The notes: generated by a model from the sequence alone, not told the origin. Numbered from the stretch's first letter, positions 27,405 through 36,309 are shown. The stretch is DNA of 64,000 nt from Alistipes sp. (GCA_022511345.1 JAFLRR010000004.1:1-64000), one strand, 5' to 3'. Program-made: numbers and translations.

Positions 27405-27962
27405 ATGAAAGTAGAAAAGAACAAGATGGTGGCCGTGGACTACACGCTCACCGTCGACGGAGAGATAGCCGACCGCTCCAGACCGGGCCAGCCGCTCGAG
27501 TTCATCTGCGGCACGGGCATGCTTCTGCCCAAGTTCGAGGCCGCAATCGAAGGCAAGGAGCCCGGCGAGAAGGTATCGTTCACGCTCGCCCCGGCAGACG
27601 GCTACGGCGAGTTTATTCCCGACGCTGTGGTCGACATTCCCAAGGGGGCATTCATGGTCGACGGCAAGCTGGCTGAGGATATTCTCTTCGTCGGCTCGCA
27701 GGTGCCCATGAGCGACTCGCAGGGCCATCGCATGATGGGCGTAATACGCGAAATAACCGATCAGACGGTCAAGATGGACTTCAACCACCCCATGGCCGGC
27801 AAGACGCTCAACTTCGAGGTCGAGGTGGTGTCGGTGCGCGACGTAACCCCCGAGGACCTGGCGCCCAAGGGCGGATGCGGTTGCGGATGCGACAGCTGCG
27901 GCGACGATTGCGGCCACGGCGACGAACATCATGACGAGTGCGGTTGCGGACATTGCCACTGA
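27405..27962 (+). CDS. slyD: SlyD-like FKBP-type peptidyl-prolyl isomerase with metal-binding tail
   Basis: 185 residues. An FKBP core (DYTLTVDGEIADRS, LEFICGTGMLLPKFEAAIEG) is interrupted by the IF (insert-in-flap) chaperone domain at about 70-130 (PADGYGEFIPDAVVDIP, then FNHPMAGKTLNFEVEV). The C-terminal 25 residues are Cys/His-rich (GCGCGCDSCGDDCGHG...), as in SlyD proteins that bind nickel and zinc. It acts as a cytoplasmic prolyl isomerase/chaperone and probably a metal store. The stop overlaps the next gene's ATG by one base (TGATG). Confidence 0.93.
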   Translation: MKVEKNKMVAVDYTLTVDGEIADRSRPGQPLEFICGTGMLLPKFEAAIEGKEPGEKVSFTLAPADGYGEFIPDAVVDIPKGAFMVDGKLAEDILFVGSQVPMSDSQGHRMMGVIREITDQTVKMDFNHPMAGKTLNFEVEVVSVRDVTPEDLAPKGGCGCGCDSCGDDCGHGDEHHDECGCGHCH

Positions 27963-29041
27963 TGCGCCGGACCGTAACACACGACATCGGGGGAAGCCGC
28001 AAGGCCTCTCCCGATTCCGTTTTTCAGACTCTGTCGCTATACCGATGTCTGAAGAGCATGCGCAATCCGCGCGGACTGCTGCGCACGCTTGACGCCGAAT
28101 TCCGTCTGCTTAGCTGGCGTGCAGGCAACAGCGCCGCGGTATTCGAGATAATGACCGACGACGGCAGGCACCTGATGCTCAAGTGCTACATACGTCCCAA
28201 GCGCAACCTTGCAGCCATCTACGGAGAGAGGTTCCGGCCGCAAGAACTATATGTGTTCGGCGACGGCAGCGGCGGCACCTATACCGATGTCGTGGTCGAC
28301 GAATGGATCGAGGGCGCAACGCTTGCGGAACACATGGCCGACGCGGCAAAAACTGGCGACAGCGCACGGATTGCACGCCTGGCCGCCGCCTTCGACGACA
28401 TGGCCCGAAGTATGCTGGCCGACGAATGCGCCCACGGCGACCTGAAGCCGGAGAACATAGTCGTGACGGAGGATATGCAGCTCAGACTCATAGACTTCGA
28501 CGCGGCATACGTCCCGTCTTTGCGTGGCTGCCGCTGCGAGGAGATAGGAACGGAAGCGTGGCAGCATCCGTCGCGCACATACGACGACTTCGACCGTCAT
28601 CTGGACGACTACCCCATCGCTCTCATCTCGACCACGCTGCATGCATTGGCCGCAGAGCCCGAAATATTCCTCAGACATGCCGATGCCGACGGTTCGGTAA
28701 TAGAGCCGCACGAAGCCTCGACAGGAGGCAGCGAGGCTCTGGCCTGCATCGAAAATCTCTTCGCCAGAAAATGCATGCCAGTGCAATACCGCATAGCCAC
28801 GCTCCTGCGTTCGCATGCCTACAGACTGCCACAGCTGGCCGAATACATGTCATACGGCGCAGACAGGTTCGCCGTCTGCAAAGGCCGCATCCCTGAGCCC
28901 GACGCCGCATACGGACTCTGGGGATACAAGCTCGACGACAAGTTTGTCGTTCCGCCGCTTTTCGACGACTGCATGCCCGTCCGCAGCGGGCGGGCCGAAG
29001 TCGTGCTGGGCGGAATCAGGCACGAAATAACTCTCGGCTGA
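27962..29041 (+). CDS. Protein kinase-like protein with C-terminal WG-like motif
   Basis: The start at 27962 overlaps the slyD stop (TGATG) and gives 359 residues. The kinase fold is visible: a candidate ATP lysine Lys74 (LMLKCYI), hinge VVDEWIEG, catalytic loop HGDLKPEN (Asp160, Asn165) and DFD at 178-180 in place of DFG. After a linker, residues 315-350 (YGLWGYKLDDKFVVPPLFDD) resemble one WG repeat. A eukaryotic-like Ser/Thr kinase or a small-molecule kinase are both possible. The tight coupling to slyD suggests joint expression, not a known pathway. Confidence 0.7.
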   Translation: MRRTVTHDIGGSRKASPDSVFQTLSLYRCLKSMRNPRGLLRTLDAEFRLLSWRAGNSAAVFEIMTDDGRHLMLKCYIRPKRNLAAIYGERFRPQELYVFGDGSGGTYTDVVVDEWIEGATLAEHMADAAKTGDSARIARLAAAFDDMARSMLADECAHGDLKPENIVVTEDMQLRLIDFDAAYVPSLRGCRCEEIGTEAWQHPSRTYDDFDRHLDDYPIALISTTLHALAAEPEIFLRHADADGSVIEPHEASTGGSEALACIENLFARKCMPVQYRIATLLRSHAYRLPQLAEYMSYGADRFAVCKGRIPEPDAAYGLWGYKLDDKFVVPPLFDDCMPVRSGRAEVVLGGIRHEITLG

Positions 29042-29084
29042 CGATTGCCTGGCAGCCGAAGCAGCTGTCAATGGGCCCGATTGT

Positions 29085-29116
29085 TTTGGTCGTTAAGGTA
29101 ATTATCACTATTTTTG
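29085..29116 (+). promoter_or_regulatory. Promoter of the SLBB-Wzz operon
   Basis: TTTG (29085-29088), 20 bases, TATTTTTG (29109-29116): exact Bacteroidetes consensus. Predicted transcription start is near 29123, leaving a leader of about 120 bases with no recognised structure. Confidence 0.82.
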
Positions 29117-29245
29117 CACGTTCAATTCCTACCTTCCAACGAGCCTGCGGCAACAAGCCCGAAACGACGTACAGGACTTTGCGGCCGGAGCGGTTGGCAA
29201 GAAACGCGTTTTGAAATTTAAGTTCCTGAGAACAAGAGAGATATT

Positions 29246-31657
29246 ATGAAACGATTATTCACACTGCTGCTGTCGATACAACTCATGACATGCATGTGCG
29301 TATCGGCGCAGATGACCGACAGTCAGGTGTCAGACTACATCCGGCAGGGCATTGAAAACGGCAAGGGCGAGCGCGAACTCGGCCGCGAGCTGCTCATGCG
29401 CGGAGTGACGCACGAACAGCTCGAGAGAATACGCCAGCAGGCCGAGGCCGGAGGCATCGACGAGCGTTCGGACGTGCGCGCCGTAGCCAAGCAGAACCGC
29501 GAACGCCTCACCGCCCCCGCCGAACAGCTGACGGCCGGCGTAGCCGACGTCATAGTCGAGGAGGTGAAAAGCGCCGGCAACGGACCTGCAATCTACGGCC
29601 ACGACATATTCAACGGACGCACGCTCAGCTTCGAACCCAATGCCAACCTCTCTACCCCGGACAACTACCGCCTGGGACCCGGCGACGAGGTGATAATAGA
29701 CATATGGGGCGCCAACGAGGTCTGTGTGAGAGAAACCATATCGCCCGAAGGCGACATAATGATTTCGCAAATCGGCCCCGTCTACCTCAACGGCCTGACG
29801 GTAGCTGCCGCCAACTCGAAGCTGCGGCAGATATTCGCGTCCAAATATTCGGGCGTGTCGGGCGATGACCCGGCTTCGGATGTGAGGGTCACGCTGGGCC
29901 GCATACGCAACATACAGGTCAACATAATGGGCGAAGTGCGCACGCCGGGAACATTCCGCATATCGGGATTCTCGACACTCTTCCACGCCATATACACTGC
30001 CGGAGGCGTCTCGCAGAACGGTTCGCTGCGCAATATCCGCGTAATGCGCAACGGCAAATGCGCAGCCACGGCTGACCTCTACGAGTACCTTTTCGACGGC
30101 AGAATGTCGGATGACATACGCCTGCAGGAGGGCGACGTGATAATCGTACCGACATACGAGATGCTGGTATCGGTCGAGGGCTGCGTCAAGCGCCCCATGC
30201 ACTATGAGATGAAGGGCGGCGAGACTCTGCAGAAGCTCATAGAGTATGCCGGCGGATTCACAGGCAACGCCTACCGCAACGAGCTGCGCATGGTTCGCGA
30301 AAACGGCCGCGAGCGTCAGATACAGACCGTAAGGGAGGCCGAATTGGCTGGCATAGCGCTGCGCGACGGCGACATTGTCACCGTTGGCGAGACGCTCGAC
30401 CGCTTCGCCAACAAGGTCGAAGTACGCGGAGCCGTATACCGTCCCGGACTCTACGAGCTCGGCGGCCGCATAGCCACAGTGCGCCAGCTGGTCGAAAGCG
30501 CCGACGGCCTGACGGAAGATGCATTCGGCATGCGGGCGCTGCTGATGCGCGAGAAGGAGGATCTCTCGCCCGAGATACTATCAGTCGACATAGCCGCCGT
30601 GGTAACGGGCAAGGCCGATGATATTCTGCTACGCCGCAACGACGTGCTGGTCATCTCGAGCATACACGAACTCAACGACAAGGGCGTGCTGCGAATCAAC
30701 GGCGAAGTGTCGCGTCCTGGAGCATACGACTATGCCGAGGGAATGACTCTCGAGGACCTCATAATACAGGCCGGCGGCCTGCTCGAGAGCGCCTCGACGG
30801 CACGAATCGACGTGTCGCGCCGCGTGAAGAATCCCGGCAGCACGGAGCAGTCGGCAGAGATAGGCATCATATATTCATTCCCCGTAAAAGACGGATTCGC
30901 GGTAGACGGACGCAAGGATTTCGTGCTTGCGCCCTACGACATAGTCGACGTGCGCCGCAGTCCGGCATACGAGGAGCAGCGCGCCGTGACCATTCAGGGC
31001 GAGGTGCTGTTCCCCGGTTCATACACCCTCGTCCGCAAAAACGAGCGCATATCCGACATCATAGCCCGCGCCGGAGGAGTTTCGGACGATGCCTATCTGC
31101 GCGGAGCGCGCCTCATTCGCCGCATATCCGACGAAGAGCGTGCCACATGGGAGTCCGTCAGACGCATAGCCGAGAGCAACAGCAGCACCGACTCGATGAA
31201 CATGTCGCGGCTGGCGCTCGGACACCCCACGGATTACACCGTAGGCATAGAGCTCGACAAGGCGCTCGACAAACCAGGCTCGGACTACGACGTCGTGCTA
31301 CAGAGCGGTGACCGCGTGGTAATCCCCGAGCAGGTGAGCACGGTGCGAATCACTGGCGACGTGATGCAGCCCAACACCGTGTCATACATCGGCGGCAAGA
31401 GCCCATCTTACTACATCAACCAGTCAGGAGGATTCGCCGCACGCGCCAAGAAGAACAAGGTCTACGTCGTCTACATGAACGGCACCGTGAGCCGCGTCAA
31501 ACTCTCGAACAAGAGATGCATAGAGCCGGGTTGTCAGATCGTGGTGCCCGGCAAGCGTCAGAGACATCGCATGAGCGTGGGTGAGATAATGGGCCTGACC
31601 ACAAGCGCGGCATCGGTCGGAACTATGGCCGCAAGCATAGCTAACCTCGCAAAATAG
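29246..31657 (+). CDS. Polysaccharide biosynthesis/export protein with SLBB repeats (Wza-like)
   Basis: 803 residues: signal peptide (1-21, ending VSAQ), an N-terminal helical segment (VSDYIRQGIENGKGERELGREL), a Poly_export domain (about 145-230, YRLGPGDEVIIDIWG), then a series of SLBB domains (IQVNIMGEVRTPGTF, VSVEGCVKRPMHYEM, VEVRGAVYRPGLYE, LRINGEVSRPGAYDY, VTIQGEVLFPGSYTL, VRITGDVMQPNTVSY). The longer multi-SLBB form is typical of Bacteroidetes capsule or exopolysaccharide export channels. It is paired with a Wzz-like gene but no glycosyltransferase, Wzx or Wzy gene is nearby. Confidence 0.92.
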   Translation: MKRLFTLLLSIQLMTCMCVSAQMTDSQVSDYIRQGIENGKGERELGRELLMRGVTHEQLERIRQQAEAGGIDERSDVRAVAKQNRERLTAPAEQLTAGVADVIVEEVKSAGNGPAIYGHDIFNGRTLSFEPNANLSTPDNYRLGPGDEVIIDIWGANEVCVRETISPEGDIMISQIGPVYLNGLTVAAANSKLRQIFASKYSGVSGDDPASDVRVTLGRIRNIQVNIMGEVRTPGTFRISGFSTLFHAIYTAGGVSQNGSLRNIRVMRNGKCAATADLYEYLFDGRMSDDIRLQEGDVIIVPTYEMLVSVEGCVKRPMHYEMKGGETLQKLIEYAGGFTGNAYRNELRMVRENGRERQIQTVREAELAGIALRDGDIVTVGETLDRFANKVEVRGAVYRPGLYELGGRIATVRQLVESADGLTEDAFGMRALLMREKEDLSPEILSVDIAAVVTGKADDILLRRNDVLVISSIHELNDKGVLRINGEVSRPGAYDYAEGMTLEDLIIQAGGLLESASTARIDVSRRVKNPGSTEQSAEIGIIYSFPVKDGFAVDGRKDFVLAPYDIVDVRRSPAYEEQRAVTIQGEVLFPGSYTLVRKNERISDIIARAGGVSDDAYLRGARLIRRISDEERATWESVRRIAESNSSTDSMNMSRLALGHPTDYTVGIELDKALDKPGSDYDVVLQSGDRVVIPEQVSTVRITGDVMQPNTVSYIGGKSPSYYINQSGGFAARAKKNKVYVVYMNGTVSRVKLSNKRCIEPGCQIVVPGKRQRHRMSVGEIMGLTTSAASVGTMAASIANLAK

Positions 31658-31668
31658 TGTCTGCAAAG

Positions 31669-32763
31669 ATGAAAGATATGAATGACAACGGCGTGCAGAA
31701 TCAGGCTCAAGCCGAGGAGATAGACCTCATGGAGCTCGCAAAGAAGCTGTGGAGTGCACGGCGGCTGATTATAAAGGCGTGCGCATGGGCGGCGCTGGCC
31801 GGTCTGGTTATCGGATTCAGCATACCCAAGGAGTACACCACCACCGTAAAGCTCTCGCCCGAAATAACCAACTCCCGCTCGGACAGCTCGCTCAACTCGC
31901 TGGCTGCGCTGGCTGGAATTTCGACCGTGTCGCAGGGTGCCGATGCGGTATTTCCGGAGCTCTACCCCGACGTGGTGGCCTCGACGCCATTTCTGACAGA
32001 TATGTTCGACATTCAGGTCGAGGAGACAGGCGGCAAGATGTCGACAACGCTATACGACTATATGCTCAATCACCAGCGTTCGGCCTGGTGGAGCACTGTG
32101 GCATCGCTGCCTTTCAAGTTTCTCGTATGGGTCAAAGGTCTGTTTGCCGGCACTGCCCAGGAGGATCACACCCTCGACCCGGCACACCTCACGCCCAGCG
32201 AGTCGGCCGTGGTGAAGGCTCTGTCGCACAGAATAGGCGTTGCTGTCGACAAGAAGACCTCGATTGTGACCATATCGGTCACGATGCAGGACCCGATGAT
32301 TTCGGCGGCCGTGACCGACGCTGTAATGCGCAACCTGCAGCGCTACATCACCGACTACCGCACCAACAAGTCGCGCAACGACCTGGAATTCACGCAGAAG
32401 CTCTATGACGAGTCGAAGCAGCAGTATTACGACGCGCAGCAGGCATATGCCTCCTATGTAGACCAGAATCAGAACATCGTGCGCCACAGCGTGCGTACCG
32501 AGCAGGAACGTCTGCAGAACGAGATGGATCTGGCATACAGTCTCTACAATCAGATGTCGGCACAGCTGCAGATGGCCAAGGCCAAAGTGCAGGAGTCGAC
32601 GCCGGTATATGCCGTGGTACAGCCGGCAACGGTGCCGCTTAAGGCCTCCAAACCGTCGAAGACGATGATACTCGCAGCATGCATATTCCTGGCAGCCGTG
32701 GGCGCCTGTGCATGGGTGCTGTTCGGCAAAGAGACGCTCGAGAGGTTCAGAGCCGAAGAGTAG
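31669..32763 (+). CDS. Wzz-type polysaccharide chain-length determinant
   Basis: The ATG at 31669 (MKDMNDNGVQ) is preferred; a GTG at 31657 that overlaps the upstream stop, or ATG 31678, are also possible. The protein has a cytoplasmic N-terminus, TM1 (about 35-55), a large periplasmic domain with alpha-helical coiled-coil (about 220-315), the PATVPLKASKPSK motif preceding TM2, and TM2 (about 330-350). This is the Wzz/GNVR co-polymerase layout without a tyrosine-kinase domain. It would set glycan length together with the SLBB export protein. Confidence 0.9.
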   Translation: MKDMNDNGVQNQAQAEEIDLMELAKKLWSARRLIIKACAWAALAGLVIGFSIPKEYTTTVKLSPEITNSRSDSSLNSLAALAGISTVSQGADAVFPELYPDVVASTPFLTDMFDIQVEETGGKMSTTLYDYMLNHQRSAWWSTVASLPFKFLVWVKGLFAGTAQEDHTLDPAHLTPSESAVVKALSHRIGVAVDKKTSIVTISVTMQDPMISAAVTDAVMRNLQRYITDYRTNKSRNDLEFTQKLYDESKQQYYDAQQAYASYVDQNQNIVRHSVRTEQERLQNEMDLAYSLYNQMSAQLQMAKAKVQESTPVYAVVQPATVPLKASKPSKTMILAACIFLAAVGACAWVLFGKETLERFRAEE

Positions 32764-32780
32764 ATAAACAGAATGCGACA

Positions 32781-32811
32781 AAAATGCGCACGAGCTATCG
32801 TGCGCATTTTT
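32781..32811. terminator. Bidirectional terminator
   Basis: A 13-base-pair stem (AAAATGCGCACGA at 32781-32793, complement 32798-32810) with a GCTA loop is flanked by A and T tracts. It serves the converging wzz and acyl-CoA ligase genes. Confidence 0.9.
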
Positions 32812-32843
32812 CGTTTATTGCAGAATAATACGTAGCTTGTCAG

Positions 32844-34613
32844 TTATTCGCCTTTGTCGGCAGCAGTCTCGCCGCGGGCTTCGTCGCGCTTGCGCTGTGC
32901 ATCGAGCAGCGCCTCGCGGTTGTTCTCCTCATAGAGGAAGCGTTTGATTTTGTGCGTCGGGGTCTTGACGAACTCCTGTTTCTCCTCGACAACTTCGGAG
33001 ATGCGCGAGAAGCGGTTCAGCTTGGAGTTGGCATATTCCAGAATCTCCTTCTTGAGCGAGTCCATACGTTTCTCCCACTCGCCCTTGCGGCGCTCCCAGC
33101 CTTTGCTCCATTCGCCTTTGCGGGCACGCCACTCTTTGCTCCACTCGCCTTTGCGGGTCTCCCACTCGTCGCGCATGCTCTCGAATTTTGCCTCGAGAGC
33201 CTCGCGGTCGAAGTGTACGAGTGCCACCAGATGACCGCCGCGCTCGGTGACGATGGAGTCGGCGATGAGCACATGCGAGTTGAGCACGCTCTCGATCTCC
33301 TCGGGGTAGATGTTTTCGCCGCTCGGGCCGACAATCATATTCTTCAGGCGGCCCTTAATCGAGAGGTAGCCGTCGGCGGATATTTCGCCCAAATCGCCCG
33401 TGCGGAACCATCCGTCGGAGGTAAATACTCCGGCCGTAGCCTCGGGATTCTTGTAGTATCCCTGCATGATGCAGGGGGTCAGCGCCACGACCTCGCCCTG
33501 GCCGGTTTCAGGATTCACATTGTCCAGGCGCAGCTGCACTCCGTCGGCAGCGGGGCCCGTAGATCCTATGCGCACCTTGTCGGGCGAGGCGGCAGCCAGC
33601 AGCGGAGCCGTCTCGGTGAGTCCGTAGCCTATGGCATAGGGGATTCCGCCCTCGAGCATGAAGCGCTCGGTCGAGTAGTCGAGCTTGGCGCCCCCGATGC
33701 CGAGGAACTGCAGACGGCTGCCGAAGACCTTCATCAGGCGCCTGCCGGCCATGCGGTGCAGATATCGGCGGGTGAAGCCCGTGCGGTAGAGGAAACGCCA
33801 GAATGCATTGCTCTCGAACTTCGACAGAACGCGGCTGCGGTAAATCTTCTCGATAATCAGCGGCACGATGAGCATGGCCGTAGGCCGCACCTTCTTGAGT
33901 GCCGGCAGCAGAGCCGATGCCGTGGGCGGACGGTCGAGGTAGACCACACGCGTGCCTGTCGAGAAGGGGTATATCAGTCCTATCGAACACTCGTAGGTGT
34001 GGGACATAGGCAGCACGGAGAGCATCACGTGATCCTCGTCGACCGGGAAAGCGCTGTAGCAGAGCTTTATGTGGCGGCAAAGGGCATTGTGCTGAAGCAT
34101 TACGCCCTTGGGACTCGACGTGGTGCCCGAGGTATAGATTATGGCCGCCAAATCATCGGCCGAGGGGGCTGAAATTGCGGCCGGCTCGATATTCACCCGC
34201 TGAACGGTAGGCTTGAGATTCTTGGTGCGCACAATCAAATCGAGCGAGGCGACGCACTCAGCAGGCAGCTTGGCGAAGAGTTTGTCGGAAACATAGAGCG
34301 CCTTGGCCTCGGAGTGGCCTATAATCATTGCGAGCTCCTCGCCGGTGAAGTCGGGCAGAATTGGCACGGCGACCATGCCGGCAGAGGTTATGGCCAGATA
34401 GCAGACTCCCCAGTTGGGCATGCTGCTGCTCAGCAGGGCCACCTTGTCGCCCTTGCGGAGTCCGGCCGAGAGAAGCTGGCGCTGCACAATCTCGATGCGG
34501 CGGCCCACCTCGGCGTATGTTACCTGCTCGTCGTTGAGCATCTCGAAAGCGACGCGGTCGCCGTAGGTTTCGACGCTGTAACGAACGAGTTCATATATGG
34601 TTTCAACTGTCAT
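32844..34613 (-). CDS. Long-chain acyl-CoA ligase-like AMP-binding enzyme with repeat insertion
   Basis: The start at 34613 (MTVETIYELVRYSVETYGDRV) gives 589 residues; a GTG two codons earlier is the alternative. The adenylation motifs are YTSGTTSSPKGVM, GYGLTETAPL, WFRTGDLG and GRLKNMIVGPSGENIYPEEIE, typical of fatty-acid-activating enzymes. Between the C-terminal subdomain start and its last motif (KTPTHKIKRFLY, which holds the catalytic Lys) lie three tandem 11-residue repeats at 484-516 (WETRKGEWSKE and variants) followed by a charged helix. That insertion replaces part of the usual compact lid domain. It activates fatty acids to acyl-CoA or acyl-adenylate by inference. Confidence 0.88.
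   Translation of the reverse strand: MTVETIYELVRYSVETYGDRVAFEMLNDEQVTYAEVGRRIEIVQRQLLSAGLRKGDKVALLSSSMPNWGVCYLAITSAGMVAVPILPDFTGEELAMIIGHSEAKALYVSDKLFAKLPAECVASLDLIVRTKNLKPTVQRVNIEPAAISAPSADDLAAIIYTSGTTSSPKGVMLQHNALCRHIKLCYSAFPVDEDHVMLSVLPMSHTYECSIGLIYPFSTGTRVVYLDRPPTASALLPALKKVRPTAMLIVPLIIEKIYRSRVLSKFESNAFWRFLYRTGFTRRYLHRMAGRRLMKVFGSRLQFLGIGGAKLDYSTERFMLEGGIPYAIGYGLTETAPLLAAASPDKVRIGSTGPAADGVQLRLDNVNPETGQGEVVALTPCIMQGYYKNPEATAGVFTSDGWFRTGDLGEISADGYLSIKGRLKNMIVGPSGENIYPEEIESVLNSHVLIADSIVTERGGHLVALVHFDREALEAKFESMRDEWETRKGEWSKEWRARKGEWSKGWERRKGEWEKRMDSLKKEILEYANSKLNRFSRISEVVEEKQEFVKTPTHKIKRFLYEENNREALLDAQRKRDEARGETAADKGE
33066..33164 (-). repeat. Three tandem 33-bp repeats encoding Trp/Lys/Glu hendecads
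   Basis: In-frame tandem repeats inside the acyl-CoA ligase gene encode residues 484-494, 495-505 and 506-516. Each has the pattern W-x-x-R-K-G-E-W-x-K-x. The similarity at DNA level suggests recent expansion. Confidence 0.9.
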
Positions 34614-34641
34614 ACTCACTTTACGGTGATAAATACGGGTG

Positions 34642-34649
34642 CAAAAATA
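34642..34649 (-). promoter_or_regulatory. Promoter -7 box of the acyl-CoA ligase gene
   Basis: Minus-strand TATTTTTG (34649-34642) matches TAnnTTTG, 28 bases before the ATG. No clear -33 box. Confidence 0.5.
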
Positions 34650-34716
34650 CTAAATTTTTCTCATTTCTCCGCCCGCTTCACCCCGTCCGCTCCGCATACC
34701 GGCAAGTTGTGCGGAT

Positions 34717-34750
34717 AAAAAAAAGCCGGGACGGCTCTCAGGCCGCCCCG
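34717..34750 (-). terminator. Intrinsic terminator after the TPR gene
   Basis: A 9-base-pair GC stem (34727-34735 with 34742-34750, one G-T wobble) is followed on the minus strand by eight T (A8 at 34717-34724). Confidence 0.9.
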
Positions 34751-34775
34751 ACATGCGATTATCTTGCGAGGTAGA

Positions 34776-35621
34776 TTATTTCGACAGCTCGGCGATGGCA
34801 GCCTTGGCAGCTGCTACGTTGTCGCCGGCCGTAACCTTCTGCATGGCAGCAACAGCCTGCTGGGGCTGCTCCTTTGCGCTGTAAGCTGCAGCCAGGATGA
34901 AATAAACGTCGCTGCGGTCCTCCTCGGTCTGCTGCGCTGCGGCTGCGGTCTCGCCCAGCTCGATTATCTGGTCGAAGTTGTTGTCGCCCTGCAGTCCGGC
35001 CACATGGTTCTTGTAGTAGAGTGCCACAAGACGCTTCGCCTCGGCAGCATCCTCGGCAGCGCGGGGTGCGGTGTTGGCTGCTACGGCCGAGAGAATCTCG
35101 ATGCCCTTGTCGAACTCGCCCATCTCGCAGTAGCTGGTGCCGAGCCAGTTGGCCATCTTGGTGTTGCGAGGATTGGCTGCATAGCCCTTCTCGAAGATTG
35201 CGGCAGCAGTAGCCCAGTCCTTGTCGTTGTAGGCCTTGCCGCCCTGAGCCTGGTATACCGATGCGAGCATCTGGTTGGCCTTCTCCTTATCCTGCGCATT
35301 GCCATACTCCGAAGCGCGCTCGATAGCCTTCTCGAGGTTGCTGATAGCCAGGTCGAAATCGCCTGCCTTGGCTGCGGCCATACCCATGCTGCGGTAGCAG
35401 GTGACCACATATTTCTTGGCATTCTCAACCTGCTGGAGAACAGTAGCATCCTCGGAGGTCATGCCCTCGTCGACAACCTGCTCGAGCAGCACTACGGCCT
35501 CGGCATAGTTCTTCTCAGACATCTTTGCCGCGCCGTTCGTGTAAGCCTTGGCAACGCCGTCCTGCGCCCAAACGGTAGCAACGCCCGCAAGCGCAATCAA
35601 TGACAAAATCATCTTTTTCAT
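34776..35621 (-). CDS. Exported tetratricopeptide-repeat protein
   Basis: The start at 35621 (MKKMILSLIALAGVATVWAQ) gives 281 residues with a clear signal peptide cleaved after WA. The rest is alpha-helical with TPR-like repeats (for example KNYAEAVVLLEQVVDEG, GDFDLAISNLEKAIERA, KDWATAAAIFEKGYAANP, MGEFDKGIEILSAVAAN). It is probably a periplasmic scaffold or envelope-assembly partner. It is monocistronic, between its own promoter and a terminator. No enzymatic motif. Confidence 0.8.
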   Translation of the reverse strand: MKKMILSLIALAGVATVWAQDGVAKAYTNGAAKMSEKNYAEAVVLLEQVVDEGMTSEDATVLQQVENAKKYVVTCYRSMGMAAAKAGDFDLAISNLEKAIERASEYGNAQDKEKANQMLASVYQAQGGKAYNDKDWATAAAIFEKGYAANPRNTKMANWLGTSYCEMGEFDKGIEILSAVAANTAPRAAEDAAEAKRLVALYYKNHVAGLQGDNNFDQIIELGETAAAAQQTEEDRSDVYFILAAAYSAKEQPQQAVAAMQKVTAGDNVAAAKAAIAELSK

Positions 35622-35667
35622 ATCCATATCGTTTTAATCGTTAATAATTTCTATTTTCCGGGGCTGC

Positions 35668-35685
35668 GGTGCACGCCTGTGCACC
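35668..35685 (-). other. Stem-loop in the TPR gene leader
   Basis: A 7-base-pair stem (GGTGCAC / GTGCACC, loop of 4) lies between the predicted promoter and the TPR start codon. It could influence leader stability or be the end of tadA transcripts, though no T tract follows. Confidence 0.4.
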
Positions 35686-35707
35686 TCGGCCAACGAACCC
35701 AATGTTG

Positions 35708-35715
35708 CAAAATTA
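35708..35715 (-). promoter_or_regulatory. Promoter -7 box of the TPR gene
   Basis: Minus-strand TAATTTTG (35715-35708) fits TAnnTTTG and sits 86 bases before the ATG. Confidence 0.5.
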
Positions 35716-35762
35716 CATATTTTTTCCTGTTTCGCAAAATCCGCGCCCCGTGGCCCGCCGCA

Positions 35763-36221
35763 TCAGTGCCTCAACCCGCCGAAAAACGACGTCACCAGCT
35801 CGGAGCACTCCTCGGCCAGCACTCCTCTGGCAACCTCGGTTTTGGGGTGCAGCATCGGAGGGTCGGCGTAACGCGTATGGCCTCTTTTAGGGTCGTCGGC
35901 ACCCCACACCAGACGTCCCAGCTGACACCACGCGATGGCTCCGGCGCACATCGGGCAGGGTTCGACCGTGACATAGAGCGTGCAGTCGCCGAGATATTTG
36001 CCTCCGAGAGTCGACGAAGCGGCCGTCAAGGCCTGCATCTCGGCATGAGCCGTGGCGTCCTGCAGCGTCTCCACCAGATTGTGCCCGCGGCCCACGACGG
36101 CTCCGCCGGCAACGACCACCGCTCCGATGGGAACCTCTCCGTTACTCAACGCTTTGCGGGCCTCGTTTATTGCCAGACGCATGAATTTTTCGTCGGCTGC
36201 TCTCTGTTCTTCAGCATTCAT
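35763..36221 (-). CDS. tadA: tRNA adenosine(34) deaminase-like nucleoside deaminase
   Basis: 152 residues of the cytidine/deoxycytidylate deaminase fold. The zinc site is complete: HAE (about residues 59-61) and PCPMCAGA (about 88-95). It opens with FMRLAINEARKAL and has DPKRGHTR in the RNA-binding region, as in TadA, which converts A34 to inosine in tRNA-Arg(ACG). A guanine deaminase-like paralogue is possible but less likely given size and motifs. Confidence 0.85.
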   Translation of the reverse strand: MNAEEQRAADEKFMRLAINEARKALSNGEVPIGAVVVAGGAVVGRGHNLVETLQDATAHAEMQALTAASSTLGGKYLGDCTLYVTVEPCPMCAGAIAWCQLGRLVWGADDPKRGHTRYADPPMLHPKTEVARGVLAEECSELVTSFFGGLRH

Positions 36222-36246
36222 AATCGGTCGGAATGTGTAACGAGGG

Positions 36247-36254
36247 CAAATTTA
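36247..36254 (-). promoter_or_regulatory. Promoter -7 box of tadA
   Basis: Minus-strand TAAATTTG (36254-36247), 25 bases before the tadA ATG; divergent from aspS. Confidence 0.5.
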
Positions 36255-36301
36255 CTAAATTTATTTTCGCATTTCCCGTTCCGCAATTCATATTATTTGC
36301 A

Positions 36302-36309
36302 TAATTTTG
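36302..36309 (+). promoter_or_regulatory. Promoter -7 box of aspS
   Basis: TAATTTTG fits TAnnTTTG and lies 30 bases before the aspS ATG. A matching -33 box is weak. Confidence 0.5.
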
